Origin: a bacterium
GTDB lineage: Bacteria; Margulisbacteria; Marinamargulisbacteria; JAAEMD01
Reading direction: 5' to 3'
Assembly (NCBI GenBank): GCA_024225875.1
Contig: JAAEMD010000563.1
Span: 1 to 12,775, forward strand
DNA: 12,775 nt
Position 1 is the stretch's first letter; every line of letters starts with the position of its first letter. Made by a program: the position numbers and the translations under genes. Shown here one piece after another: positions 1 through 7,140 of this stretch. The notes under the pieces are model-generated. The model was not told the DNA's origin. It made no database searches and saw only the letters and a program-made list of their open reading frames with translations.

Positions 1-248
1 GAAACAGATAAGCGACTAGCTCGTTCTTCAAGATATGCATCTGGATTTAAATTGATATCTTCTTTTAAGGCCTCCATATCTATTTTTGTTGCTGGCTCCC
101 CCCTTTTTTTACAAGGATCAGGCTTATGTCTCCATCTAAAAATACTTCGTGATGATATACCAAATCGCCTGGCTACCTCCTTTGTACTCAAATTATCTTT
201 TTTCTTTATTTCAAATACTTTTTTTCGGAAATCTTTTGAATAGCTCAT
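1..248 (-). CDS. IS630-type transposase, N-terminal part (runs off window edge)
   Basis: The reverse strand from ATG at 248 reads open to the window edge, giving 82 complete codons. The product begins MSYSKDFRKKVFEIKKKDN and has a helix-turn-helix at about residues 20-39 (STKEVARRFGISSRSIFRW), then PATKID at 53-57 and NPDAYLEERASRLSVS. This is the usual layout of the first part of IS630-type transposases, which bind the element ends through the HTH before a DDE catalytic domain that would lie outside this window. No Shine-Dalgarno sequence precedes the ATG; a CATAAT box lies about 6 bases upstream, so a very short leader is possible. Whether the element is complete cannot be seen. The family call rests on remembered sequence pattern. 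Confidence 0.8.
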   Translation of the reverse strand, partial: MSYSKDFRKKVFEIKKKDNLSTKEVARRFGISSRSIFRWRHKPDPCKKRGEPATKIDMEALKEDINLNPDAYLEERASRLSV

Positions 249-311
249 ACATACTATTATGACAGATTATTATTAATTAGCTATATCAACACTATTGTGG
301 ACCAGTTTGTA
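1..311 (-). mobile_element. IS630-family insertion sequence, one end (boundary tentative)
   Basis: The element carries the partial transposase gene. Its outer end was placed near the TA at 310-311, because IS630 elements insert at TA and the inward sequence read on the minus strand (ACAAACTGGTCCACAATAG) is the first non-coding segment before the gene. The other end lies outside the window, so the inverted repeat and target duplication cannot be confirmed. The boundary is inference. Confidence 0.35.
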
Positions 312-394
312 ACCCTTTTGCATTACCTGTTATCGACTATATGAGAGGAGGGGGCTGCAGCGTGCTTCGACTACCTGCTTAGGCCAGTGAAATT

Positions 395-840
395 TTGGCC
401 AAAGTAGATACCCCTCCTGTTGAAGACTATAAAAACACCACAATTTTAATTGTTGAAGATGAGATGAAGGCCGTTCCCAGCTATAATAAATACCTGGAGC
501 GTAACTGTTACAATATTATTGTTACTAATTCTGGTAAAGAAGCCCTGGAAAGGCTGGAAGATACAGATAATATCAATGTTGTTGTTATTTTAGATGTTCG
601 CTGGGAGATATTACAGGTAATGAGCTTATTCAGCCCATAAAGAAGCTACATACCGGAGCAGAGATTATAATGGCTGCCGCATTTACAGAATTTGATCTTA
701 TTATTAATACTTTAAAGTCAGGTACCTTTGATTTTTTAGTTAAAAGAGAGCTGGATATTGCTGTTATTAACCAGAAAGTTATACAGGCCCTGCATAAACA
801 AAACTTTGAGAATTTCTTTCACAATCTTTTGGAACAATAG
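395..840 (+). pseudogene. Broken response-regulator receiver (REC) domain gene
   Basis: Two reading frames joined at about 599-606 give one receiver domain. The first frame has TTILIVEDE (acidic pocket) and VVVILDV (the phospho-acceptor Asp, codon 593-595). The second has GDITGNELIQPIKKL, EIIMAAAF, and GTFDFLVKREL with the conserved Lys, ending at TAG 838-840. A one-base loss near 602 explains the shift. In the second half the usual Thr/Ser of beta-4 is Ala. Upstream in the same frame, ATG 341 and GTG 362 (the latter with GGAGG at 347-351) are separated from the domain by TAG at 380-382, so the ancestral start may also be lost. The TTG at 395 is the only remaining in-frame start. No output domain follows. 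A sequencing error could mimic one lesion, but hardly both. Confidence 0.75.
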
Positions 841-888
841 CTTTTCAAGAGGAAAATTTGCTATTAAGTGTTAAAATAACCTGTTTAT

Positions 889-917
889 TTGACATTCTTA
901 TTTCTTTGGTCTATTCT
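889..917 (+). promoter_or_regulatory. Sigma70-type promoter of the 956-1822 gene
   Basis: A perfect -35 TTGACA at 889-894 is followed after 17 bases by -10 TATTCT at 912-917. Transcription would start near 924, giving a leader of about 32 bases that contains the AAGGAG at 943-948, seven bases before ATG 956. The spacing and boxes are seen directly; activity is inferred. Confidence 0.7.
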
Positions 918-955
918 AAAAATATACTCAAATTTATGGGCTAAGGAGATGAGGC

Positions 956-1822
956 ATGCATTCAATTAATGCTATTGATACTGGAGTAAATACGGGTGTA
1001 AATCGTACATCTGTCAGAAATAGTGCCAACAGAACCAGTACCACAAATTCTAACCAGTCAAATGTACGTGATGATAATAGATCGTCAACATTAATTTTCA
1101 TAAATCCGCCTGTTAAGTTGTGCTCTATTGTAGTTGCAGATACTGGTAATGATAAAAAAAAGGCCGTCAATGACAGCCCGCTCAGTCAGCTCATCCAACT
1201 CAGTCAGTTTATCCAAATCAGTCAGTTTATCCAGTTCAATTGTTTCAGTCAGCTTAATCAGCGCATCCAGAGTCTCCAGGTAAGCGATGACAGCGATGAC
1301 ACCACCCAGATCGAAGAAAGCCATGATTTCCAGATCAGGAGTTTCAGCCAGTTTGACCTGCTCAATAGACGCCCTGACGCCTACCAGATCAATGAGAGCC
1401 AGGGTCTCCGGCAGCCTTTAGATCGGTACCGGCTCAATAACACACCCATAGACCCGCCTCCGCTACTGTCTGGCACTCAGTATCTCGAAAGCGCCACTTC
1501 TATAGAGGAATACTTTAATGACCTTCGCCTTGAAAATCAGGAAAGAGATAACATGGATACTGTTCTGAGTAATGAAGAATATATAGAGGAAATCCAGGAA
1601 TCTATCACTGTAAATAGTGAGGTTACTTTAGAAAATGAATCGCTATATCAAAATATAACTTTTGAAAACAACGACTCTGATGAAGATTATGATGATAATG
1701 ATTTAATGACTTCTAGAATTGTCGATCAACATAACTCTGCTATAACCAGAAATGGCAATCATAACCGGCCTGATGTAGTTCATATGAGCTTTAGTACTTA
1801 TGTGGCACAGCATAATTTATAA
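956..1822 (+). CDS. Unrecognised Asn/Ser/Gln-rich protein with a six-residue repeat
   Basis: The ORF encodes 288 residues from ATG 956, with AAGGAG seven bases upstream and a strong promoter at 889-917, so it is very likely expressed. I do not recognise it. Residues about 1-45 are polar and Asn/Thr/Ser/Arg-rich. Residues about 76-102 hold a short repeat (LSQLIQ LSQFIQ ISQFIQ). The C-terminal third is acidic, with NEEYIEEIQES and a DSDEDYDDND cluster near residue 245. There is no signal peptide, no transmembrane segment and no known catalytic motif; a largely disordered protein seems likely. The middle of the gene (1091-1417) is also open on the opposite strand with more protein-like composition, so it may be a rearranged or dual-coded segment. 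MITE copy A begins 28 bases after the stop codon. Confidence 0.65.
   Translation: MHSINAIDTGVNTGVNRTSVRNSANRTSTTNSNQSNVRDDNRSSTLIFINPPVKLCSIVVADTGNDKKKAVNDSPLSQLIQLSQFIQISQFIQFNCFSQLNQRIQSLQVSDDSDDTTQIEESHDFQIRSFSQFDLLNRRPDAYQINESQGLRQPLDRYRLNNTPIDPPPLLSGTQYLESATSIEEYFNDLRLENQERDNMDTVLSNEEYIEEIQESITVNSEVTLENESLYQNITFENNDSDEDYDDNDLMTSRIVDQHNSAITRNGNHNRPDVVHMSFSTYVAQHNL
1181..1261 (+). repeat. 18-bp tandem repeat inside the 956-1822 gene
   Basis: Three adjacent 18-base units are seen: CTCAGTCAGCTCATCCAA (1181-1198), CTCAGTCAGTTTATCCAA (1199-1216) and ATCAGTCAGTTTATCCAG (1217-1234). After a 9-base interruption there is a diverged fourth unit at 1244-1261. The unit is a multiple of three, so it gives six-residue repeats: L/I-S-Q-L/F-I-Q on the plus strand and LDKLTE/LDKLTD on the minus strand. 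Confidence 0.85.
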
Positions 1823-1850
1823 CTAAATACACGATTTTTAAGCTTGATTT

Positions 1851-1967
1851 TATAGCTGTTCCAAAATAAAATGTCCGACACTTAAAGTTTTCAAATGACT
1901 TCATTTATGTACGCCTGTATACTGCACTCAGTCATTTAAACGGACAGTTCAATTTGTACCAGCTATA
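1851..1967 (+). repeat. MITE-like palindromic element, copy A (117 bp)
   Basis: This segment is nearly identical to 8721-8834. It starts TATAGCTG and ends CAGCTATA, so TAGCTG/CAGCTA inverted ends sit between TA dinucleotides, as expected for a TA target duplication. The inverted repeat extends inward imperfectly for about 30 bases, including TGTCCG (1872-1877) against CGGACA (1941-1946). An inner pair, AAATGACT (1893-1900) and AGTCATTT (1930-1937), lets the whole element fold into a long hairpin. It has no coding capacity. It lies between the orphan gene ending at 1822 and the parA promoter, and as RNA the fold might help end upstream transcription (inference). Confidence 0.85.
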
Positions 1968-2062
1968 TACGTAGTAAATTTTAGATTATTACCTGTTTTA
2001 TTTTATTGCATCAAAGCCTTATATATGAAGTATAGTTTCTTCGAAAAAGCGATTAAATTTTT

Positions 2063-2090
2063 TTGAAAAAAATAAAAAAGGTGCTATACT
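2063..2090 (+). promoter_or_regulatory. parAB promoter giving a leaderless parA message
   Basis: A -35 TTGAAA at 2063-2068 and a -10 TATACT at 2085-2090 are separated by 16 bases. The ATG at 2100 is only nine bases after the -10 box, so transcription should begin within a few bases of the start codon. There is no Shine-Dalgarno sequence and no room for one. Confidence 0.65.
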
Positions 2091-2099
2091 AACGAAACT

Positions 2100-2870
2100 A
2101 TGAGGGCTGCTGTTATTTCGGTTACAAATCAAAAAGGCGGGGTTGGAAAAACGACTACTGCAATAAATTTAGCATCATATTTGAGTGAGAATGGAAGTAA
2201 GACCCTGATAGTAGATATGGACCCTCAGGCAAATGCTACTTCAGGCGTGGGAATAAATAAGGACCGGGTCAGAGAGACTGTATATGATTTATTATTAGGA
2301 AACCTTAGCGGAGATCTGGAAAAGGTGTTGTATCCAACGCCATTCGAAAACCTGCATATAGTACCCAGCTCCAAAGAATTGGCCGGGGCGGAGATAGAGC
2401 TTGTATCGATTGTTTCACGTGAAACATTATTAAAAAACAGTCTGACAAAACTGAGAAAATACTATGAGTATATTATTATTGATTGTCCGCCTTCGCTGGG
2501 TTTGTTAACTGTAAACTCTTTAGTGGCCTCGGACAAGGTGATAATACCTGTGCAGTGCGAGTATTTTGCGCTGGAGGGCATAGCAGGCTTAATTAATACT
2601 TTGACACTGGTCAAGGACTCCTGTAATCCTGATTTAGAGATATGCGGGATAGTTCTTACTATGTTTGATAAGCGAACAGCGCTTAATAAGCAGGTAGTAG
2701 AAAATGCCAGGCTGTACTTTAATGATTTAATCTTTGAAACAGTAGTTCCGAGAAATATTAGATTAACCGAAGCTCCCAGCCATGGGCTTCCCATAGCTTT
2801 ATACAGCCCTGATTCCAGGGGTGCTATGGCGTATAAAAATCTTGCTAAGGAGGTAAGTGAACGTGTCTGA
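2100..2870 (+). CDS. parA: Chromosome-partitioning ATPase ParA (Soj)
   Basis: The 256-residue product is a Walker-type ParA/MinD ATPase of usual Soj length. Visible motifs are the deviant Walker A KGGVGKTTT (residues 12-20) with the signature Lys, the A' motif DMDPQAN (39-45), and Walker B YIIIDCPPSLG (about 124-134). ATP-bound ParA dimers bind DNA non-specifically, and ParB-stimulated hydrolysis moves the origin region. The start is fixed by alignment of AVISVTNQKGG with the family N-terminus, and the upstream promoter implies leaderless translation. parB overlaps its end by eight bases, so the two are co-transcribed and probably coupled. A perfect parS lies within the coding sequence, spelling VSRET (residues 105-109). 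parA normally lies downstream of mnmG-rsmG in the same direction; here it faces them. Confidence 0.97.
   Translation: MRAAVISVTNQKGGVGKTTTAINLASYLSENGSKTLIVDMDPQANATSGVGINKDRVRETVYDLLLGNLSGDLEKVLYPTPFENLHIVPSSKELAGAEIELVSIVSRETLLKNSLTKLRKYYEYIIIDCPPSLGLLTVNSLVASDKVIIPVQCEYFALEGIAGLINTLTLVKDSCNPDLEICGIVLTMFDKRTALNKQVVENARLYFNDLIFETVVPRNIRLTEAPSHGLPIALYSPDSRGAMAYKNLAKEVSERV
2411..2426. promoter_or_regulatory. parS centromere site
   Basis: TGTTTCACGTGAAACA is a perfect 16-bp palindrome and an exact match to the canonical bacterial parS bound by ParB. It is inside parA, in frame over VSRET. Established knowledge of ParABS says ParB loads at parS, binds CTP and spreads as a sliding clamp, and that parS sites cluster near oriC. 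No second copy was seen in the window. Confidence 0.95.
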
Positions 2871-3711
2871 TAAAATGAAAAGGCTAGGTAAGGGGCTGGA
2901 AGCGCTGATTCCAAAGTCAGCACTTACTTCCGGCAGGACATTGACAAATATTCCTTTGACAGAGATAAGGCCTAACCCATTACAGCCCAGGACAGAATTT
3001 GATGTAGAAAAACTTAAGGCACTTGCCGATTCAATTTCTAAACATGGGCTGGCTCAGCCTATTCTGGTTAGAAAAAAAGATAATTATTATGAATTAATAA
3101 CTGGAGAGAGAAGATACCGGGCTTCTTTGCTGGCTAATATGAATTTTATACCGGCTATTGTAAAAAATGTATCAGACAGAGATTCTTTGCAGTTAACATT
3201 AATTGAGAACCTGCAAAGAGCAGATTTGAATCCTGTTGAAGAGGCTGATGGGTATAAGAATCTTGTAGACAGCTTTAATATGACGCACCAGGAAATCGCT
3301 GACAGTATTGGTAAGAGCCGGTCCGCTGTTACTAACTGTCTCAGGCTCCTTAATCTGCCTGTAATTGTACAGGATGCTATAAGTGCTAATATTATTACAG
3401 GCGGCCATGCAAGAACATTGTTAGCTCTGCAGGAAGAGAAAGATATAATAGCCGAGTTTAATAATATTTTAGCAGGGAACTTAAATGTAAGACAGGTTGA
3501 GGAGATGGTGGCTGATAAAAAAAATGTCAGGGGAATGTCTAAGGCAAAAAAGCACCGGCAGCTGTCTTTATTTTCGGCACTGGAAAAAGAACTGACAGCT
3601 CAATATAAGACAAGGGTAGAAATAAATGGCTCAGAAAAAAAGGGGCGTATTATTATCAAATATACGTCCAGCAAACAGTTTGCAGACATAAAGGACAGGC
3701 TTCAGCATTAG
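2863..3711 (+). CDS. parB: Chromosome-partitioning protein ParB (Spo0J)
   Basis: The 282-residue product has all parts of a chromosomal ParB: the N-terminal ParA-contact stretch KRLGKGLEALIP (6-17), the CTP-binding domain with IRPNPLQPR (35-43) and GERRYRA (81-87), ENLQR (115-119), a helix-turn-helix at about 141-165 (QEIADSIGKSRSAVTNCL) that reads parS, and a C-terminal dimerisation region ending IIIKYTSSKQFADIKDRL. GTG 2863 is preferred because AAGGAGG (2847-2853) lies nine bases upstream. The in-frame GTG at 2857 is only three bases from it, too close. The gene overlaps the parA stop by eight bases. Its own stop is eight bases from the convergent rsmG stop, with no clear terminator between. 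Confidence 0.96.
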   Translation: MSDKMKRLGKGLEALIPKSALTSGRTLTNIPLTEIRPNPLQPRTEFDVEKLKALADSISKHGLAQPILVRKKDNYYELITGERRYRASLLANMNFIPAIVKNVSDRDSLQLTLIENLQRADLNPVEEADGYKNLVDSFNMTHQEIADSIGKSRSAVTNCLRLLNLPVIVQDAISANIITGGHARTLLALQEEKDIIAEFNNILAGNLNVRQVEEMVADKKNVRGMSKAKKHRQLSLFSALEKELTAQYKTRVEINGSEKKGRIIIKYTSSKQFADIKDRLQH

Positions 3712-3719
3712 CCCCTGCT

Positions 3720-4280
3720 TCAGGTTACGGTTAATGTTTTATGTAAATAGTAAAAAAGGGTGTCGTTACTTTCTATTATTTTGAAGGGATAAAGTGTGTT
3801 TTTTAAGCTTAGGTATTGTTTTTTGCTGACTGGAATTATTAATCCTGCCTTTGTTTTTGCAACAGAAGAGGCCAGGCGGGTCACTTTTTCCGGGGCCGCA
3901 AAAGCTTTTGCGGTATAGAAATCTGCTGTGAGATCATGTTTTAGTTTATATTCGTAAATATTTCTGTTTACTATTTGAAGATTTTTCAGATCCAGTGCTT
4001 TTTTTACTTTTTCGAGAAAGGTGCATTTTTTTTGTTTTGACTCAAAAGCCTGAACTTTGTTTTGGGGGTTTATTATTGAAATGATAACAGCAGGCAGTCC
4101 TGATCCAGACCCAAAATCAACTACTCTATATGGTTTGTTGGAAATTAAATTTGCAATATTAATAGAATCCAGGATATGAAAATTGAGTTTATCGTAAGAT
4201 GATTTTGAGTAAATATTAATTGTTTCATTATAATCTTTTAAAAGGTCAGTATAAGTCTTAATGCGATCTATCTGCTGCAT
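3720..4280 (-). CDS. rsmG: 16S rRNA (guanine527-N7) methyltransferase RsmG (GidB)
   Basis: The 186-residue product is a short RsmG (usual length about 205-240). It has HILDSINIA (35-43) and the SAM-binding motif VVDFGSGSGLPAVIISI (53-69), followed by the acceptor-loop segment VQAFESKQKKCTFL (76-89). RsmG uses S-adenosylmethionine to methylate N7 of G527 in 16S rRNA on the small subunit. In the segment YTAKAFAAPEK (122-132) the family usually has Arg where Lys 125 stands. The start ATG lies 15 bases after the mnmG stop, so the pair is one transcription unit, a common bacterial arrangement. The stop faces that of parB across eight bases. Confidence 0.93.
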   Translation of the reverse strand: MQQIDRIKTYTDLLKDYNETINIYSKSSYDKLNFHILDSINIANLISNKPYRVVDFGSGSGLPAVIISIINPQNKVQAFESKQKKCTFLEKVKKALDLKNLQIVNRNIYEYKLKHDLTADFYTAKAFAAPEKVTRLASSVAKTKAGLIIPVSKKQYLSLKNTLYPFKIIESNDTLFYYLHKTLTVT

Positions 4281-4295
4281 GCTGCGGCCCCTGCC

Positions 4296-6146
4296 TTATC
4301 TGATAAGATTGTTTTTTTGAGAAAAAGCAATAATTACCACAATATCAGCAGGGTTTATTCCTGCAATTTTTTTTGCTTCATAAATTGTTTTTGGTTTGTA
4401 TAATTTAAGTTTTTCACGGCTTTCTTTTTTTAATCCTGGTATTTTATCAAAGTCAATGCCTGGTAAAAAACATTTTGACTCTAACTTTGTTATTTTATCA
4501 ATTTCTTTCTGCTGGCGTATGAGGTAGCCTTCATATTTAATGTTTATAGAAGCGATATTGGCAATTTCAGCTTCAGAACCTGAAATCAAGCCGGCCTTAA
4601 TTAAATCGGGTACAGAAGTGCTGGCCTGTTTCAGGAACTTATGGATGGATATTTTTCGCGTAATATTGAAAGAGTCAAGAAGAAAAGCGTTAATGTTTTC
4701 TTTTTTCCACTTATCTATTAAATTATCAATTTTATTTTTTTTGTCTCTGATAAATAAAATATGTTCTTTTGAAAGCAGTCCCAGGGAAAAGGCTCTTTCC
4801 GATAGTCGAAAAACAGCATTGTCCTGCCTCAGAAGCAGTCTGTATTCTGATCTTGAGGTGAACATACGATAGGGCTCTGTGATTTCTTTTGTTATTAAAT
4901 CGTCTATCATAGTGCCGATATAGGAATCCTCTCTTTTTAAAATAAACGGATTTTTGTTCAGAGCTTTTAGAGCAGCGTTAATGCCTGCTACCAGGCCTTG
5001 CCCTGCCGCTTCTTCATAGCCGGAGGTTCCATTTATCTGGCCGGCTAGAAAAAGGCTGTTGATCTCTTTGTTTTCGAGTGTGGGCCTGAGTTGATCAGGA
5101 TATGAAAAATCATATTCAATAGCGTATCCTGGCTTGATAATTTTAACATTTTCCAGTCCGGGAATGGTTTGCAAAAAAGATTCCTGAATATCTTCAGGGA
5201 GAGAGGTGTTAAGCCCTTGAGCATAAAACTCACTTGTGTTCCTGCCTTCCGGTTCAATGAATATTTGATGTGAAGATTTATTTTTGAAACGTACAATTTT
5301 ATCTTCTATAGATGGACAGTATCTGGGTCCCAGGGATTTAATTACTTTTTGATACAGAGGGGACTGATCGAGATTATCTAATATAATTTTATGCGAAAGC
5401 GGAGTTGTGTTTGTTAAGTAACAGGGCAGCTGATTTTTGAATTTTTCATTAAAATTAGTTTTAAAAGAAAAATGCAGAAACTCGTTATCACCAGGCTGGA
5501 TAGTCATTTTAGAAAAATCTATAGAGGATTTATCCAGACGGGGCGGGGTTCCAGTTTTGAGCCTTCCCATTCTAATATGTTTTTTTAAATTTGCTCCTAA
5601 ATTATCAGAACTGAATTCAGCTATTCGTCCGGCAGAAAATGACTTCAGTCCTATATGTACTATCCCATTCAAAAAAGTGCCTGTGGCAATAACAACGGTG
5701 CGAGACATATATTTTTTTCCAGTATCTGTAATTATTCCTGATACTTGTTTTTTTTCAATTATCAAATCACTAACCATGGACTGTTTGATATCCAGGTTAA
5801 TCTGGTTTTCCATAGTATTTCTCATATACCTGACATAATCCCATTTATCGTTTTGTGACCGTAAGCACTGAACTGCAGGGCCCCGGGAACGATTAAGTAC
5901 TTTCATTTGGATAAAGGTATTGTCTGCAGCCAGTCCCATTTCTCCTCCAAGGGCATCTATTTCTGCTACAATCTGACCTTTTGCCGGTCCTCCAACAGCA
6001 GGGTTGCAGGGCATTAAAGCTGTGTTATCTGTGTTTAAAGTAAATATTGCTGTCTTACATCCAAGGCGGGCACTGGCTAAAGCTGCTTCGCAGCCAGCAT
6101 GTCCGGCACCGATAACTATAACATCGTATAAAATTTTTTTTTCCAT
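4296..6146 (-). CDS. mnmG: tRNA uridine-5-carboxymethylaminomethyl modification enzyme MnmG (GidA)
   Basis: From ATG 6146 the product has 616 residues, close to the usual 620-630. It has the FAD dinucleotide fold VIGAGHAGCEAA (11-22), MPCNPAVGG with Cys47, and GPAKGQIVAEIDALGGEMG (53-71). Further on come PRYCPSIEDKIVRF, LAGQINGTSGYEEAAGQG and TSRSEYRLLLRQDN, and a helical C-terminus with IKYEGYLIRQ. With MnmE, MnmG makes the cmnm5 modification at wobble uridine 34 of some tRNAs using FAD and methylene-tetrahydrofolate. An in-frame TTG at 6167 would add seven residues, but ATG 6146 puts YDVIVIGAG where homologues have it. Neither start has a clear Shine-Dalgarno sequence. It has its own promoter (6198-6226) and is followed by rsmG. 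Confidence 0.97.
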   Translation of the reverse strand: MEKKILYDVIVIGAGHAGCEAALASARLGCKTAIFTLNTDNTALMPCNPAVGGPAKGQIVAEIDALGGEMGLAADNTFIQMKVLNRSRGPAVQCLRSQNDKWDYVRYMRNTMENQINLDIKQSMVSDLIIEKKQVSGIITDTGKKYMSRTVVIATGTFLNGIVHIGLKSFSAGRIAEFSSDNLGANLKKHIRMGRLKTGTPPRLDKSSIDFSKMTIQPGDNEFLHFSFKTNFNEKFKNQLPCYLTNTTPLSHKIILDNLDQSPLYQKVIKSLGPRYCPSIEDKIVRFKNKSSHQIFIEPEGRNTSEFYAQGLNTSLPEDIQESFLQTIPGLENVKIIKPGYAIEYDFSYPDQLRPTLENKEINSLFLAGQINGTSGYEEAAGQGLVAGINAALKALNKNPFILKREDSYIGTMIDDLITKEITEPYRMFTSRSEYRLLLRQDNAVFRLSERAFSLGLLSKEHILFIRDKKNKIDNLIDKWKKENINAFLLDSFNITRKISIHKFLKQASTSVPDLIKAGLISGSEAEIANIASINIKYEGYLIRQQKEIDKITKLESKCFLPGIDFDKIPGLKKESREKLKLYKPKTIYEAKKIAGINPADIVVIIAFSQKNNLIR

Positions 6147-6197
6147 ATAAGTAACATCTATAATCAATAAATATTTATGCTGTCCGGTAAGGCTGCC

Positions 6198-6226
6198 ATT
6201 AAAAGGAATAATAATCTAACATTCAA
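6198..6226 (-). promoter_or_regulatory. Promoter of mnmG-rsmG
   Basis: On the minus strand TTGAAT (6226-6221) is followed after 17 bases by TTTAAT (6203-6198), a good sigma70-type match. The start point would be near 6191, giving a leader of about 45 bases to ATG 6146. It lies in the 118-base gap after prmC, so mnmG-rsmG can be transcribed separately from prfA-prmC. Confidence 0.5.
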
Positions 6227-6264
6227 CCTGATGAAATGAAAGAGGTGATTTTTTAAGGCCCTGT

Positions 6265-7140
6265 TTAAAGTTCGGTATTTGAAATAAGAACACGGGGTAT
6301 CCTGTTGAGATCGGAAAAGAAAACAGTGTCCTTAAAATGGTGCCTGGAAAGAAGCTCGCTCAATGTTTTTTTTTGATCTACTCCGATTTCAAGTGCCAGA
6401 TATACGTTTTGACCTGTAGAGGCTGCCTTAAAAATCTTTTTATAAAAATCAATGCCGCTGGAGCCGCCGCAAAGTGCGACTTCCGGTTCATAGTACTTTA
6501 CAGATGGGTCCAGCCCCTGGATGTCTTTTGCAGCAATGTAGGGCGGATTGCTGACAAGGATGACCGGGTGACTGTTTTTCAGCATCTGACTCCATCTGGC
6601 AGAATCTTTAAAAAAATCTTTATGGATTAGCTCTATATTTGATGTTTGATGATAAAAGATATTAATTTTTGCCTGTTTGCAGGCTGTTGCGCTGATTTCC
6701 CAGCTGTATATAGAGATATCAGGGTGCCTTAAGGCTAATTCGACAGCTATAATCCCTGATCCTGAACCGAGCTCCAGTACATTAACAGTGGTATATTTTT
6801 TTTTTAAAGACAGCAGTAGTTTATGGGTTTTTTCAACTAAAAGCTCAGTTTCCGGCCTGGGTATTAACACTCCCTGATCGATACTGTACTGATTATTCAT
6901 AAAGAATGCTTTTCGTGTAATATAGCAGACAGGCATGCCCTGTTTACGACTGGCTGTACAGCTGTTAAAAAGGGCTGTTTTAGAAGCTCCCTTAACTTCT
7001 TCATTTAAAAAAGAAAGGAAAGATTCTCTGGTTATTTCAAAAGCATGGCATAAGAGTATCTCTGCTTCTATTTCGGGCTCATCAGAGCAGGCAGCCAGTT
7101 CTTTTGCGGCCTTATTAAACAGCTGAAAATAAGTAATCAT
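6265..7140 (-). CDS. prmC: Peptide chain release factor N5-glutamine methyltransferase PrmC (HemK)
   Basis: The 291-residue product has the PrmC layout: a small helical N-terminal domain, VLIPRPETELLVE (91-103), the SAM-binding motif VLELGSGSGIIAVELA (121-136) and the catalytic NPPY (198-201) in VSNPPYIAAKDIQGL. It ends with a YYEPEVALCGGSSGIDFYKKI segment, also typical. PrmC transfers a methyl group from SAM to the Gln of the GGQ motif of release factors, including RF1 encoded just upstream. In the linker GMPVCYITRKAFF (68-80) the family usually has Gly at the Arg position. The start codon overlaps the prfA stop as ATGA, so the two genes are translationally coupled. Confidence 0.95.
   Translation of the reverse strand: MITYFQLFNKAAKELAACSDEPEIEAEILLCHAFEITRESFLSFLNEEVKGASKTALFNSCTASRKQGMPVCYITRKAFFMNNQYSIDQGVLIPRPETELLVEKTHKLLLSLKKKYTTVNVLELGSGSGIIAVELALRHPDISIYSWEISATACKQAKINIFYHQTSNIELIHKDFFKDSARWSQMLKNSHPVILVSNPPYIAAKDIQGLDPSVKYYEPEVALCGGSSGIDFYKKIFKAASTGQNVYLALEIGVDQKKTLSELLSRHHFKDTVFFSDLNRIPRVLISNTEL

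Noticed and set aside
1181..1261. CRISPR array
   Set aside because: Units of 18 bases are adjacent without unique spacers and are part of an open reading frame; this is a coding tandem repeat.
1091..1324. The 77-residue minus-strand ORF as an annotated gene
   Set aside because: It has no Shine-Dalgarno sequence or promoter and is fully inside a plus-strand ORF with both; kept as a finding, not as a feature.
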